A stretch of 64,000 nucleotides of DNA from Palsa-1392 sp036490335. Lineage in GTDB: Bacteria > Verrucomicrobiota > Verrucomicrobiia > Chthoniobacterales > UBA10450. Shown here piece by piece: positions 38,669-48,252 of the stretch. The DNA lies in assembly GCA_036490335.1 (NCBI GenBank), contig DASXEB010000004.1, positions 186,001-250,000 of the forward strand, given 5' to 3'. The notes below the pieces were generated by a model, which was given only the letters and a program-made list of their open reading frames with translations, ran no database searches and was not told the DNA's origin. The translations under genes and the position numbers were made by a program. Each line of letters begins with the position of its first letter. Position 1 is the first letter of the stretch.

Positions 38669-40777
38669 TCACGGCAGCGTGTAGACCTCAACCAGCGCTA
38701 CGCCGGTCGAGTTATGATTACCTCTCAGGACGGTCGTGTAGTTTCCGGCCGGGAGGGATTCGACGATGGCTGATTCCCGGTCGCGCGTGGGAGCGAGGCC
38801 GGTGGCTTTGATTGCGTCAATCTGGGTGTCTCTCCAGTTATCGTTGACGGCGATCGCGTCGCCATTGCTGTCGTGTAACTCAAGCATCGGATCGGCCAAA
38901 GGATTACGGATCCCGGCGTCGGCCAGGCTGGGGCCGAGACCGCGTGCCACTACGGTCGGGTTCTGGCCCTGTCCGATAATTAATCCTCCAATCATGACAT
39001 TCTCGCCGGTCCCGACGAAGCCGCGAGTGCTGACGTTTTGCAAAGAAGAGGTAGTTGTGGGTGTCAGGTCGTAAGCTTCGACCAGACCGACACCAGGAGT
39101 CGAGTTTTTGCCGCTCATGACCGCGGTATAGCTGCCCGCAGGCAAAGTGATGATGAGGGCGGACTCGGCGTTGTTAGGCGGCGCGATACCGGTCGCTTGA
39201 ATCGCGACTTGCTGAGTCTGTTTCCAGTTGTCATTCGTCGCCAAAACTTTGCCGGACGAATCGTAGAGCGTAAGAGTCGGATCGGCGATTGGTTGAGCGA
39301 TGCCGCTTTTGCTTAGCGAAGGACCGAGCGCCCGAATGAGCACTTTTTTCGAAGCGCTGCCAGCTATAATAAAGCCGTCGATCAGGACATTGTCCCCCGT
39401 GCCGACGGTGGCCCGCGTGGAAAAGTTAAGGGCTTTCGCGAGCGCCGGCAGAAAGGTATTCGCCAGCCCAGTCATATAATGGCCGGTGGGAGTTCGATTG
39501 TCCGCGATGCTGGTGCTGTAACCGCTCACCTGGCCTCGAACCGGAGCGGCGATTCCCGTGCCGGCAGAAGCTTCGTCGGCGGTGTTGTTCGCGATCGTAG
39601 AGTCGCTAATTGTGGTCGAGATAGTCAGAAACTGAGGGTAGCCATTTCCCGTAGGGGTGAAGGAAATATGGTTCTTGGAGATCGAAAGACCGGTGGAGAG
39701 AGCTCCAGACACAGCTATGCCGTAACTCGCGCTTCCGTAGTCTAATATCCGATTCTGCAAGTTAAGCTGGTTATTGGAGATCGTGATGTCGCTCTTTGTC
39801 CAAGTCGGGTCCCCTGCCGCGACCAGAGCTACTCCACTCCATCCGCGCGTTACTGTATTGCCAGTGATCTTGAGAGATTCAGCGCTACCGGTATCCTGAT
39901 AGTAGGCGCTCTGGCAGTCAATGAAGATGTTTTCGTAAACTTGGCAATCCTTGATGAAAGCTCCGTTGATTCCACCCGTGGTAAACCCTGTGGTAAGGCC
40001 GTTGTTTTGACCAGCTGCGTAATTACCATAAGCGCTCGAATTTGTGATGAAGTGGCCGGCTCCGCCGTCAGTCGGTGGCCAACCGTGAAGCGCATAAGGC
40101 GAGCCGTAATTGCCTTGAGGTAGCTCAGCCCGACAGTCACGGATGATGTCACCCGTGACATCCCCTGTTGAAGGGGCGCCAAGGCCAATCCCAAATTGCT
40201 CATCCAGGTTTGCCCAAGAACCATAGCTGTTAGTGTGGCGCACTTGGTCGATCAGGATATGGCTGCCGGACAATGCTACCGCGAAGATTGCACCGAATTT
40301 CTCTCCGTTGGCGCCGATGTCTGCTGTTTGAGAGAGCTCACCCCAATTGCAGTCGACAGTAAGGTTCGAAATCGTGACGTGATCGGTGGAGACATTCCAA
40401 GGGGATTTGAAGAATTCGTGGTCCCAGTGCTGGCCTTTTAGGTTTCCCATCATTTGGCAAGTCGTCAGGTACATGCCGGCGCCCGCAATCGTCCATCCGG
40501 GCTCGACGACCCATCGGCCATCCGTCGTAACATCGGAGCGAAAAGTTCCCGCGCCCAGGTGGATGATTAGATTGGGCGCGGTCTGAAAGGAAGTCATCAA
40601 CGCGTCGAATTTTGCCTGTGTGCTTCCGTCGTAAGGATCAGACGAAGTTCCAGAGCCCGCGTCACCACCGGAGACGGCGCTGATCCAAACTTCGTGAGGC
40701 GCGCTCGCTGCCCACATCTTTGGTAAGTGGGAACCTAGCGCACACAGGAATAGAAAGAAAAAGGAGAGTGATTTCAT
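38669..40777 (-). CDS. Exported right-handed beta-helix protein with two C-terminal modules
   Basis: About 702 residues. After a signal peptide (KSLSFFFLFLCALGSHL), residues about 35-450 are a parallel beta-helix (GAGTFRSDVTT, HVTISNLTVDCNWG, ESLKITGNTVTRGWSG, SDITISNNQLNLQN), typical of polysaccharide-acting or adhesive surface proteins. Two tandem copies of a module of about 120 residues follow, each with VGTG(D/E)NV(L/M)I.G.II, ALGPSL/GLGPSLA, ADP.L.L.DS.G and VGLVEAYDL/VALVEVYTL. This module is frequent in Verrucomicrobia. No catalytic residues are assigned. It lies next to the glycan locus. Confidence 0.87.
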   Translation of the reverse strand: MKSLSFFFLFLCALGSHLPKMWAASAPHEVWISAVSGGDAGSGTSSDPYDGSTQAKFDALMTSFQTAPNLIIHLGAGTFRSDVTTDGRWVVEPGWTIAGAGMYLTTCQMMGNLKGQHWDHEFFKSPWNVSTDHVTISNLTVDCNWGELSQTADIGANGEKFGAIFAVALSGSHILIDQVRHTNSYGSWANLDEQFGIGLGAPSTGDVTGDIIRDCRAELPQGNYGSPYALHGWPPTDGGAGHFITNSSAYGNYAAGQNNGLTTGFTTGGINGAFIKDCQVYENIFIDCQSAYYQDTGSAESLKITGNTVTRGWSGVALVAAGDPTWTKSDITISNNQLNLQNRILDYGSASYGIAVSGALSTGLSISKNHISFTPTGNGYPQFLTISTTISDSTIANNTADEASAGTGIAAPVRGQVSGYSTSIADNRTPTGHYMTGLANTFLPALAKALNFSTRATVGTGDNVLIDGFIIAGSASKKVLIRALGPSLSKSGIAQPIADPTLTLYDSSGKVLATNDNWKQTQQVAIQATGIAPPNNAESALIITLPAGSYTAVMSGKNSTPGVGLVEAYDLTPTTTSSLQNVSTRGFVGTGENVMIGGLIIGQGQNPTVVARGLGPSLADAGIRNPLADPMLELHDSNGDAIAVNDNWRDTQIDAIKATGLAPTRDRESAIVESLPAGNYTTVLRGNHNSTGVALVEVYTLP

Positions 40778-40921
40778 TAGAGCATATATGAAAAATATTG
40801 TATTCATAGTTACTCTAGCACGCCGTATGCCACGGACTGCCCCAGTTCTTAATAAGTCGCGATAAGCCTAAAATGCTTGATCTCCCAAGAGTCTACCCGG
40901 CTGCAGACCTTGCGGAATATT

Positions 40922-42067
40922 TTATAATGAGGGACGCGCCGGGGGACGCTTCACGCCCTGCGTGCTTCGAAACGATCGCGCGAAATCCAGAGACTCGCCG
41001 ATTACCTGATCCATATTCAGATAGCGATACGTCCCCAGCCGGCCGAGAAATGAAATGCCTGACTCTTTTTCAGCCAGTGCCGCGTACTGATTCAGAATGG
41101 CCAAATCCGGCGCCAGACGTTTGGGATAATAAGGGGAATCTCGCGGTGAAGTCTCCTTACTGAACTCCCGAAAGGCGACTGTGCGCTCGTGAGATTCCCA
41201 AGGCGCGAAGTGCTTGTGCTCATGAATTCTGGTGTGGGGCGTGTCCATTCCCGGATAGTTAATGATGGCGGTTCCCTGGTAGTCACCCACCGCATCGATC
41301 CGTTCGAAGGTGACCGTGCGATAGCCGAGTCGCCCGAGCCTGAATCCAAAGAAGGCATCAATCGGCCCGGTGTAAAATATGTGATTGAAGTCGCCGCGGT
41401 CGCTCGGTTGGAAACGAAACTCCAGCTCCAAGGAAATATGCTTATGTTCCAAAATACGCCGCACCATTTCGGAATAGCCCTCTCGTGGAATGCCCTGGTA
41501 GCGCGTGTTGTAGTAGTTGTCGTTGTAGTTAAAACGGACGGGCAAACGCTTCAGAATGGAAGCCGGTAACTCCGAAGGTTCCACGCCCCACTGCTTTTTG
41601 GTGTAACCATAGAAGAACGCCTCGTACAACTCCCGGCCAAGAAACTTCAGCGCCTGCTCCTCAAAGTTAGCGGGCTCGCCGATGCTCTTGTCGCCTAACG
41701 AGTCTATGAATACGCGCGCTTCTGCCGGATCGAATGTCTTGCCAAAAAATTGATTGATCGTGTAAAGGTTGACCGGCAATGAGAAAACCCCGCGATCAAT
41801 CCGCGCTTTTACCCGATTTACAAACGGGCCAAAATCCGCGAAGCGGTTTACGTATTCCCAAACATCCTCGCGATCGGTATTGAAGATGTGGGGACCGTAG
41901 TGGTGTAACATCACCTGGCTTTCTTCGTCCCGCGAAGTGTGACAGTTGCCGGCGATATGGGGTCGCGCATCAACGACCTTGATTCTGCAATCCAGGTTAG
42001 TCGCCAACTCCCGCGCCACGACGGCGCCGGATAGCCCCGCACCTACGACCAGGAAGTTGCGTCTCAC
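40922..42067 (-). CDS. glf: UDP-galactopyranose mutase
   Basis: A 381-residue flavoenzyme converting UDP-galactopyranose to UDP-galactofuranose. Seen: FAD motif LVVGAGLSGAVVARELA, HHYGPHIFNTD, the substrate region FYGYTKKQWG, and the conserved arginine region RYQGIPREGY. C-terminal ALAEKESGISFLGRLGTYRYLNMDQVIGESL is typical. It shows that the glycan made by this locus probably contains galactofuranose. A motif lies at 41694 (SLG). Confidence 0.95.
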   Translation of the reverse strand: MRRNFLVVGAGLSGAVVARELATNLDCRIKVVDARPHIAGNCHTSRDEESQVMLHHYGPHIFNTDREDVWEYVNRFADFGPFVNRVKARIDRGVFSLPVNLYTINQFFGKTFDPAEARVFIDSLGDKSIGEPANFEEQALKFLGRELYEAFFYGYTKKQWGVEPSELPASILKRLPVRFNYNDNYYNTRYQGIPREGYSEMVRRILEHKHISLELEFRFQPSDRGDFNHIFYTGPIDAFFGFRLGRLGYRTVTFERIDAVGDYQGTAIINYPGMDTPHTRIHEHKHFAPWESHERTVAFREFSKETSPRDSPYYPKRLAPDLAILNQYAALAEKESGISFLGRLGTYRYLNMDQVIGESLDFARSFRSTQGVKRPPARPSL

Positions 42068-42094
42068 GAAGCGATATCTTGGCTGACCGTTTTC

Positions 42095-42376
42095 TTACTG
42101 TCGAGAGTCGGTCGTGCCAGGCTTCTGCGAGCGCTCCAAGCTTGGAAAATCGGGCGGAGGATGAGTTGTGAATCCTAAATCCTGCTTCCAGTAGGTCAGC
42201 CGGGTCTGCAGCAAAAAGACCGGGCGGACACTTCGCTCCAGCCCGACCACGTGAACTTTGCCGCCCCAGGGAATCAGGAGCACGCGTCCCAATGGCCTTC
42301 CGCTCTCCGAGTCGAAAATCTTCATCCCGATTTTGTGCACTACCGCCAGCCCGATCGATCGAAGAAGCATCTTCAT
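42095..42376 (-). CDS. Small protein coupled to a glycosyltransferase-like gene
   Basis: A 93-residue frame whose ATG overlaps the TGA of the upstream gene (ATGA at 42373-42376), which argues that it is translated. Features: SIGLAVVHKIGMKIFDSESGRPLGRVLLIPWGGKVHVVG, a beta-rich stretch, then a Pro-rich tail. No family is recognised; a role in the glycan locus is inferred from position only. Confidence 0.55.
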   Translation of the reverse strand: MKMLLRSIGLAVVHKIGMKIFDSESGRPLGRVLLIPWGGKVHVVGLERSVRPVFLLQTRLTYWKQDLGFTTHPPPDFPSLERSQKPGTTDSRQ

Positions 42377-43173
42377 AAGGGACGAACGAAACTGGCAGGC
42401 AATGTTTTGACCGGATGCAAGGTCCACGCTCCCTGGCGTCGCGCCTCTTCTATTTCTGACCCGCGATCTCCCAAGTGCATCACGAATCGATTTTGATCGG
42501 TTAGATCACGAAGGCGAAATCCGAGGTGGTGAGCCAGCGTCGGGAGATAAAGTTCGACGTAGATGGGAAAGGGTTCTTCGCACGCGGCCACAGCCTTAAA
42601 TGCTTTCCTTTTCCAGAATGATCCTGTTCCAAGCATCGAGAGAATAACTCCTTTTTCGTCGCGTTTGCTGATACGCGCAAAGTAATCGTGAAAGCGCCCT
42701 TCGTTCTTATGATAAAGATAGTGTGCGCTGCTTGTGCCATCGATGCGGTGGAGGTGATGGGCAATAACGTCGGCTTGCTCCGTTAGGAGCCGTTCCTTCA
42801 ATCGATCGAGTAAGTCACCTCGCAGCGGAATGTGGTCGTACTCCACCAGGTAAAGATATTGGTGGGCCGAATTTTGAAGGAAATCATTGGCCGCTTGCAC
42901 CACTCCCTCCCAACTTTGATGCTCTCGCTGCTGGTCGCGCAGGCGAAGTCGCGGGTCACTGATGAAGACCTTTTGCTCGAAATCGATCTTCGAGAAGTTC
43001 GAACTTGCCCCACCGTAGGCCAGAAGAAGAGAGTCCGCCGATACAACCGATCTCCAGGTTTCCATCGTTCGCTCCAAGTCGCTCGGCAGTTGGTGGGACA
43101 GTAATACCACGAGGACATCTTTCGCCTTCGGACGTACCGGGCCAGGCTGCGCTCCGCGAGTTTCCGCTGTCAT
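42373..43173 (-). CDS. Glycosyltransferase-like protein (GT-A type), unassigned
   Basis: A 266-residue soluble protein with an alternating alpha/beta N-terminal half (DVLVVLLSHQLPSDLERTMETW, YLYLVEYDHIPLRGDLLDRL), in which EYDH may be the metal-binding acidic site. LSMLGTGSFWKRKAF in the second half is also GT-A-like. No clear family; the call rests on fold pattern and context. Coupled to the small gene downstream. Confidence 0.55.
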   Translation of the reverse strand: MTAETRGAQPGPVRPKAKDVLVVLLSHQLPSDLERTMETWRSVVSADSLLLAYGGASSNFSKIDFEQKVFISDPRLRLRDQQREHQSWEGVVQAANDFLQNSAHQYLYLVEYDHIPLRGDLLDRLKERLLTEQADVIAHHLHRIDGTSSAHYLYHKNEGRFHDYFARISKRDEKGVILSMLGTGSFWKRKAFKAVAACEEPFPIYVELYLPTLAHHLGFRLRDLTDQNRFVMHLGDRGSEIEEARRQGAWTLHPVKTLPASFVRPL

Positions 43174-43237
43174 TCCTTATGAGGCCCTGCTCTTCTCGAT
43201 TCGCATCGCCTAACGAGCAAAGCAGGGAACGGTTGTT

Positions 43238-44227
43238 TTAAGAACCACCGCCCAGGGCTCCGGACTGCCGACAGTTTCGAAGCCATCTCACGGTCACTTC
43301 GATTCCTTGGTCCAGTGTGTAGGGATTCTCGCCCAGTAACTCGAAGGTGCGATCCATTGGTGTCATATATTGTTGGGTCATGCTGCAAAAACGCGAGCTA
43401 TTGATGAAGAACGGCTTGCCCGTGATCGCACTCGGAATATCGCCTAACAAGGCTAAGATGCGCATGACATTTCGTGGCACCACTCGCGCGTCGTGTCCTC
43501 TGAGTGCGCGCGAAAAGCCGTTTACCCAGTTGAACAGGTCGGTGGGTCGATCGCCGAGATAAAGCGTCTGACCATTTACCAGATCGCGAGGCGCTTCAAA
43601 TATCTTCCGCATTTGGTGCGCGATATTCATGACATAGCCGTAGCAGCGCATGACTGGGGTGCGGCCCGGATGGAGATAAAGGCCACTCTGCACGATCCTC
43701 CAAAATTCGCGCCGGTATCGCATATGCCATGGCCCCCAGATATTCGTGGGCCGAACGATGGTCCAGGAAGCTGGCAGATTTGCTTCTCTCGTTAGGCGTT
43801 CGGTAATGACTTTGCTCTGTCCATAAACAGTGTTGGGATAGTAATCGCTGTCACCCTGCGGCAGGCGGCCCGGTGCGCAGACAAACTGAGAAGAAGTGAT
43901 GATGAAACGTTCGACCGACGGAGTTGCCGCAATCGCGTCGAGTACGTTCCCGGTTCCAACGGTATTGGCTTTATATCCCACTTCGACCGTCGTATTCTCA
44001 TCGCATTCTGCGCGAGCCGCCAGGTGGATGACGTGGCTCGGTTGAAATTCATTAAAAATCGACCGAGTGGCATTCGAGTCCAGAATATCTCCCTGCCGCC
44101 AGTAGGTTCGTTGGCTGGAATCAAGGGGAGGATCGAGTGAATAGTTCAGAATTGCAGTTTCAGCAGCAAATAACTCAATGAGATTAGTGCCGATAAATCC
44201 TGAACCGCCTGTGACCAGCAGTCTCAT
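43238..44227 (-). CDS. NAD-dependent epimerase/dehydratase (extended SDR)
   Basis: A 329-residue extended short-chain dehydrogenase. Rossmann motif VTGGSGFIGTNLIELF; DILD near 50; HLAARAECDEN; catalytic YGQSK with upstream Ser in ITSSQFV. Likely modifies a nucleotide sugar for the locus; the substrate is unknown. Motif copy at 43789. Divergent from the glycosyltransferase at 44309 with 80 bp between. Confidence 0.9.
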   Translation of the reverse strand: MRLLVTGGSGFIGTNLIELFAAETAILNYSLDPPLDSSQRTYWRQGDILDSNATRSIFNEFQPSHVIHLAARAECDENTTVEVGYKANTVGTGNVLDAIAATPSVERFIITSSQFVCAPGRLPQGDSDYYPNTVYGQSKVITERLTREANLPASWTIVRPTNIWGPWHMRYRREFWRIVQSGLYLHPGRTPVMRCYGYVMNIAHQMRKIFEAPRDLVNGQTLYLGDRPTDLFNWVNGFSRALRGHDARVVPRNVMRILALLGDIPSAITGKPFFINSSRFCSMTQQYMTPMDRTFELLGENPYTLDQGIEVTVRWLRNCRQSGALGGGS

Positions 44228-44308
44228 TGTGCGAGCGAGATCGGCGGGGATAAAGATGGAAAAACGCCGCTACTGACGATCGCCTTTCGAGAGCGAAGAA
44301 TATATTTC

Positions 44309-45448
44309 ATGGCCGCTTCAAAACCAAAGGTAGTTATGGCAGGTCAGGTCCCGCCGCCATTCGGTGGGCAGAATATTATGATTCAGAATGCGTTTGCGCA
44401 ATTTAGCCGGTCGCCGGAGTGCGATGCGGTTCGTCTTCCGTTTTTCTTTACGCCGGATGTTCGACAATCGCGCAAGGGAAATGCTGGAAAGATCCTTGAG
44501 TTGTTTCGCGTCATCGCGCGACTGCTGCGGATTCGAGCAAAGGGCTCGGTCTCACTAATTCTTTATCCCACCGGCGGACCGCAACGCGTTCCCATGATCA
44601 GGGATCTCCTCCTGTTGCCCTGGATTTTCCTCTGCACCCGCCGTGTCGTGCTGCATTTTCATGCCGCCGGCATCGCGGAGCGTTTCTGCGCGATGCGGGT
44701 CGGCCTCTTAGAGCGCAGCCTTCGCTGGCTCTACCGCAAGGCCTTTGCCGCTGTGGTCATGACCGAATTTAATCGTCGCGATCCTGAGGCGGCTGGTATC
44801 CAGCGCGTCCTTGTCATCCCACACCGGATCGAAGATAGTTACGATCCTTTACTCGTTAGGCGGGACGATTCGACATCGCCTCGTATTCTGTATGTGGGCC
44901 ATCTTTGCGCGGATAAGGGGACACCGGAGATGTTGCAGGCGTTTGCCGCAATTAGAACGAGACATCCTGGTTTGGTCCTCGAGCTCGTGGGGGAGTGTCT
45001 GCCTCCTTTTTCCGATGAAGACCTGACCCGACTAATCTCCAGCTTGGAGCTTCAACCCTACGTTGAGAAGTCCGGAGTGTTAACCGGACGAGCGAAGAAT
45101 GAGGCTTTTGGTCGGGCCGATCTTTTTGCTTTTCCGAGCGTCGCTCCCTACGAATCCTTCGGCCTCGTCCTGATTGAAGCGATGGCATGGGGACTGCCGA
45201 TCGTCGCGAGCGACTGGCGAGGGAATCGGGAAGTCCTCACTCCCGAGGCGGGCGCGATCTTTTTCCCCGTTTCCCCCTCGCCGGCCGGCGCCCTTGAAGC
45301 TGCGTTCGAAGAAGCGCTTTCACGGCGAGATGAATGGGCTGACTGGGGAGAAGCAAATCGGCGAATTTTCACACAACGCTACTGCGAGAGCGGGGACGCA
45401 CATTGGCTGACCGCGCCGATTCTATCGCTGCTGCGAGCCGCAGGATAA
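44309..45448 (+). CDS. Family 4 glycosyltransferase
   Basis: A 379-residue GT-B enzyme: N-terminal VVMAGQVPPPFGGQNIMIQNAF, central RILYVGHLCADKGTPEMLQAFAAI, and donor-site FPSVAPYESFGLVLIEAMAWGLPIVASDWRGNREVL with the E-x7-E arrangement. It is the only plus-strand gene in the glycan locus. A long-form motif (44845-44860) is read as DPLLVRR, the opposite reading direction to most coding copies. Confidence 0.9.
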   Translation: MAASKPKVVMAGQVPPPFGGQNIMIQNAFAQFSRSPECDAVRLPFFFTPDVRQSRKGNAGKILELFRVIARLLRIRAKGSVSLILYPTGGPQRVPMIRDLLLLPWIFLCTRRVVLHFHAAGIAERFCAMRVGLLERSLRWLYRKAFAAVVMTEFNRRDPEAAGIQRVLVIPHRIEDSYDPLLVRRDDSTSPRILYVGHLCADKGTPEMLQAFAAIRTRHPGLVLELVGECLPPFSDEDLTRLISSLELQPYVEKSGVLTGRAKNEAFGRADLFAFPSVAPYESFGLVLIEAMAWGLPIVASDWRGNREVLTPEAGAIFFPVSPSPAGALEAAFEEALSRRDEWADWGEANRRIFTQRYCESGDAHWLTAPILSLLRAAG

Positions 45449-45558
45449 CGAGTCCGGTTGGGCTGAGTTAGGAACGAACGAGACCGTCGAAGTGGTGTTT
45501 TCGGAGGCTAATGCTTTCTTGCGCGGAACACCGTCGCTGTGAACAGTGCTAACGCCCC

Positions 45559-45740
45559 GGACCATGTGCTAGCCACCCTTGGAGTATGCGCTCGCCATTG
45601 CAGAGCATGCGCTGACACTCGCAGAGCATGCGCTGGGCGTCGCAGAGCATACGCTAGTCACCCTTGGAGCATGCTCTGGCCATCGCAGAGCATGCGCTAG
45701 CCATCCCTGGAGCATGCGCTGAGGTCGCGAACACATGCTC
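45559..45740. repeat. Degenerate 21-22-bp tandem array B
   Basis: Eight clear units and a partial one, five of 21 bp and three of 22 bp, with the approximate unit AGAGCATGCGCTGGCCATCG. Each centres on GCATGC or a one-base variant, a palindrome. Units starting GGAG alternate irregularly with AGAG units. It lies between the convergent 3' ends of the genes at 44309-45448 and 45795-46628 in an otherwise empty 346-bp gap. Sequence is unrelated to arrays A and C. Confidence 0.88.
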
Positions 45741-45794
45741 ATTTGCCCTCCGCAAAAGAGGATCCCCGCTTTGTTAACAACACGATGTCGAATT

Positions 45795-46628
45795 CTAATC
45801 TAATCCAGGCCAATAGAATCCGATGCCCTTGCGAGTGAAATGCTGCCGCTTTTCCGGGGACTGAAGAGTAAAGATGTCGATTTCGACGCGGCGCGGCCAA
45901 TAAGCCCCGGCCATCATTTTTTTTAACCGATGGATCCAGACGATCTCGGAGCGAAAACCCTGCGAAGCCTTCCCCAGTTGCCGGTGCCAGGTCTCGCCCT
46001 CGGTTCGCGACACCGTGCTCGCCCCCAAATTTTCGCCTGTAAATGCGAATACTGAAACCGGCTTTGGCAGCATGGCCATCCTTACGTTCGCGCTCAGCAG
46101 TCGATCGATCCAAACCGCATCTCCGATGGCTTTCCAGTGCGGATCGAAATAGAATCCACGCTCGAGCAGACGGCGACGAAAGAACGTCGCGCAGGTCGAA
46201 GTATTCAGGTGCGCCACCCGGAGATGCCGTTGGGTCGGGAGGATGCTCCGCCGATACGAAATCGGCTCCCCTCTTTTATCCACGAGAATGACATCGGCGA
46301 AAAGCAATTCGACTGCCGGGCGCGAATCAAAAAATTTCGCCACCGTCGCGAGCGCCCCGGGAAGATATTGCTCGTCGCAGTTGAGGTAGGCGCAGACATC
46401 TCCGCCAGCGCGCGCCAGGCCGCGATTGATCGCGTCGTACATTCCCTGATCGCTTTCGAAAAAAGATCGCACGCGTTTGTCTCGGGCAAGCCAATCGCGG
46501 GTGCCGTCGTCGGAATTGGCGTCTTGCACGATATGTTCAACGGTTACTCCCTTCTGATCGGCCACCGAAGCAACGGCCAGGCGAAGCCATTTGCTCTGGT
46601 TGAGACTGGGCGTAACGATTGAGATCAT
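45795..46628 (-). CDS. Family 2 glycosyltransferase
   Basis: A 277-residue GT-A protein: ISIVTPSLNQSKWLRLAVASV at the N-terminus, EHIVQDANSDDGTRDWL, and CAYLNCDEQYLPGAL where NCDE takes the place of the DxD metal site. FFRRRLLERGFYFDP follows. It resembles the WcaA/PgaC-like branch that transfers hexoses in surface polysaccharide synthesis; specificity unknown. Confidence 0.9.
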   Translation of the reverse strand: MISIVTPSLNQSKWLRLAVASVADQKGVTVEHIVQDANSDDGTRDWLARDKRVRSFFESDQGMYDAINRGLARAGGDVCAYLNCDEQYLPGALATVAKFFDSRPAVELLFADVILVDKRGEPISYRRSILPTQRHLRVAHLNTSTCATFFRRRLLERGFYFDPHWKAIGDAVWIDRLLSANVRMAMLPKPVSVFAFTGENLGASTVSRTEGETWHRQLGKASQGFRSEIVWIHRLKKMMAGAYWPRRVEIDIFTLQSPEKRQHFTRKGIGFYWPGLD

Positions 46629-46669
46629 CCCTGTCCTGGCCCTGACAAGCTATTCGACCCGCAAGGCTC

Positions 46670-48202
46670 TTAGATTCGCACGAGTTGAGGTCTTGGCTCG
46701 CCGCGGATCGTATTCCCCGGCAAGAGGTCCGGCTTCGCGCTGGTTCCCCGAGATAACCTCAGAAAGACCCCGGCCAGGGCGAATTGTTGCGGCAGGAAAG
46801 TTCCCAGGGTGACTGCGCCGAACCAATAGGAGAGGATGGAAACCGCTAGTTGCAATCCTAGAAAACGCAGTGCGAAGCCGGCCGGATTGGCTTTATCGAA
46901 AGAGACATGAAGGGTTCGCCACAGTAACATGGCGGTCCAAACGACAAAGAAAACTGTTCCAACAAGGCCCACGGCATCGACGCAGGCAAAGAGCCCGTTA
47001 TGGACATTGCCCACTTCCACCATTTGATCGAGATCCGTCGCGCGCGGGTCATAGACCGAAGTCTCGGCCCATTCGCTCCGAAAACCGAAGCCGCGGCCAA
47101 ATAATGGCTGTTGCGGGAAGTATTCGCGTTCCCACAGAGTCCAAACCTGAAATCGAAAATCGTTCGACGCCGTCGCATCCCGAACCATGTCGGCGTCCCA
47201 ATCGCCGGGTAGAAAAACGAGCGAGCGTTGCATCTGTTTCGGCAGACGAAGAATCGAGGAGTTGAATGCGGAAAGACCGAATAGCACCACCAAAATTAGT
47301 GGGACCAAGAGGAAAAGGCGCCCCCGAAGATCACGATAGCCCGCCACCATTACGGTAAAGAGATAGTTGACCAGGGCAGACCGGAACCCCGAATAAAGCA
47401 CCGCCACAGATCCGAGAAAAAAGGAGCCGAGGCGCAGGAAATTTCCCAGCGTCAGAAGACGCCAAATTGGAGCGGCCGCCAGGACGATGGCGACAAGGAC
47501 ACACCCGAAATTGCCGAAAGGGCCGATACGCCCTGTTATATCTATCTGACCGGTCGTCAGCTCCGTAACGCCGCCGGCGCCGACTGCGGAGTAGAATGGA
47601 TAAATCTTAAGAATCAAAGATGGGAAAATGGTGGTTATGATGCCAATCGCGAGGTCGAAGGAGGTGACGGCGAGAACGAAGTAGGGAAGCTTGTTCCAAA
47701 CGCTCGGCTTCATGGAGATGCTTTGGGTGACAAAAAAAGCGATCAACCCGACATAGACGTTCACGTAGTTGCGGCCGCCCCAAACCTGGGAACCGAGGAA
47801 GCGCATGCCAAATCGATCGTGGATTCCGTGCCAGGTCATGATGAGCATGAAACCCGAGAGGGCGATGAGCAAAGAGCGATCGACTCTAGCAAGGGCTTTT
47901 CGACGGAGGACGATTTCCTCGACAATGAACTTCGCCACTCCAATCGCCATCAGGATTTGGAACGTAGTAAAGGATCCTCCCAGAATTGGGAAGGTCCCGC
48001 CGAGATAAGACGAGCAGATGACGATTGGCCAGAACCATTGTCCAACTCCGAACCAGACAATCGTCCCGACGAAAAAAAGCGCGACGAATGTTAAGTGCTC
48101 ATAATCCGACGTGCCGATGATTGTCCCCAGTGCAATCGCCAGGGCCAATCCGATTGTTCCGACGAGGAACGGCTTTGCTTTTTCGCCTAGATAGGGCTGC
48201 AT
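46670..48202 (-). CDS. O-antigen polymerase/ligase-like membrane protein
   Basis: A 510-residue protein with about eleven hydrophobic segments and a large loop (about 320-410: MQRSLVFLPGDWDADMVRDA...RFQVWTLWEREYFPQQPLFGRGFGF) ending in VEVGNVHNGLFACVDAVGLVG, the His-Asn-Gly signature of Wzy/WaaL-type proteins. It could polymerise repeat units or attach glycan to an acceptor. The C-terminal tail (after 480) is polar. Confidence 0.8.
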   Translation of the reverse strand: MQPYLGEKAKPFLVGTIGLALAIALGTIIGTSDYEHLTFVALFFVGTIVWFGVGQWFWPIVICSSYLGGTFPILGGSFTTFQILMAIGVAKFIVEEIVLRRKALARVDRSLLIALSGFMLIMTWHGIHDRFGMRFLGSQVWGGRNYVNVYVGLIAFFVTQSISMKPSVWNKLPYFVLAVTSFDLAIGIITTIFPSLILKIYPFYSAVGAGGVTELTTGQIDITGRIGPFGNFGCVLVAIVLAAAPIWRLLTLGNFLRLGSFFLGSVAVLYSGFRSALVNYLFTVMVAGYRDLRGRLFLLVPLILVVLFGLSAFNSSILRLPKQMQRSLVFLPGDWDADMVRDATASNDFRFQVWTLWEREYFPQQPLFGRGFGFRSEWAETSVYDPRATDLDQMVEVGNVHNGLFACVDAVGLVGTVFFVVWTAMLLWRTLHVSFDKANPAGFALRFLGLQLAVSILSYWFGAVTLGTFLPQQFALAGVFLRLSRGTSAKPDLLPGNTIRGEPRPQLVRI

Positions 48203-48252
48203 CGAGACAGAAACGCCCGCATCTTATCACAGATCGATCGCGGCGTCCGCAT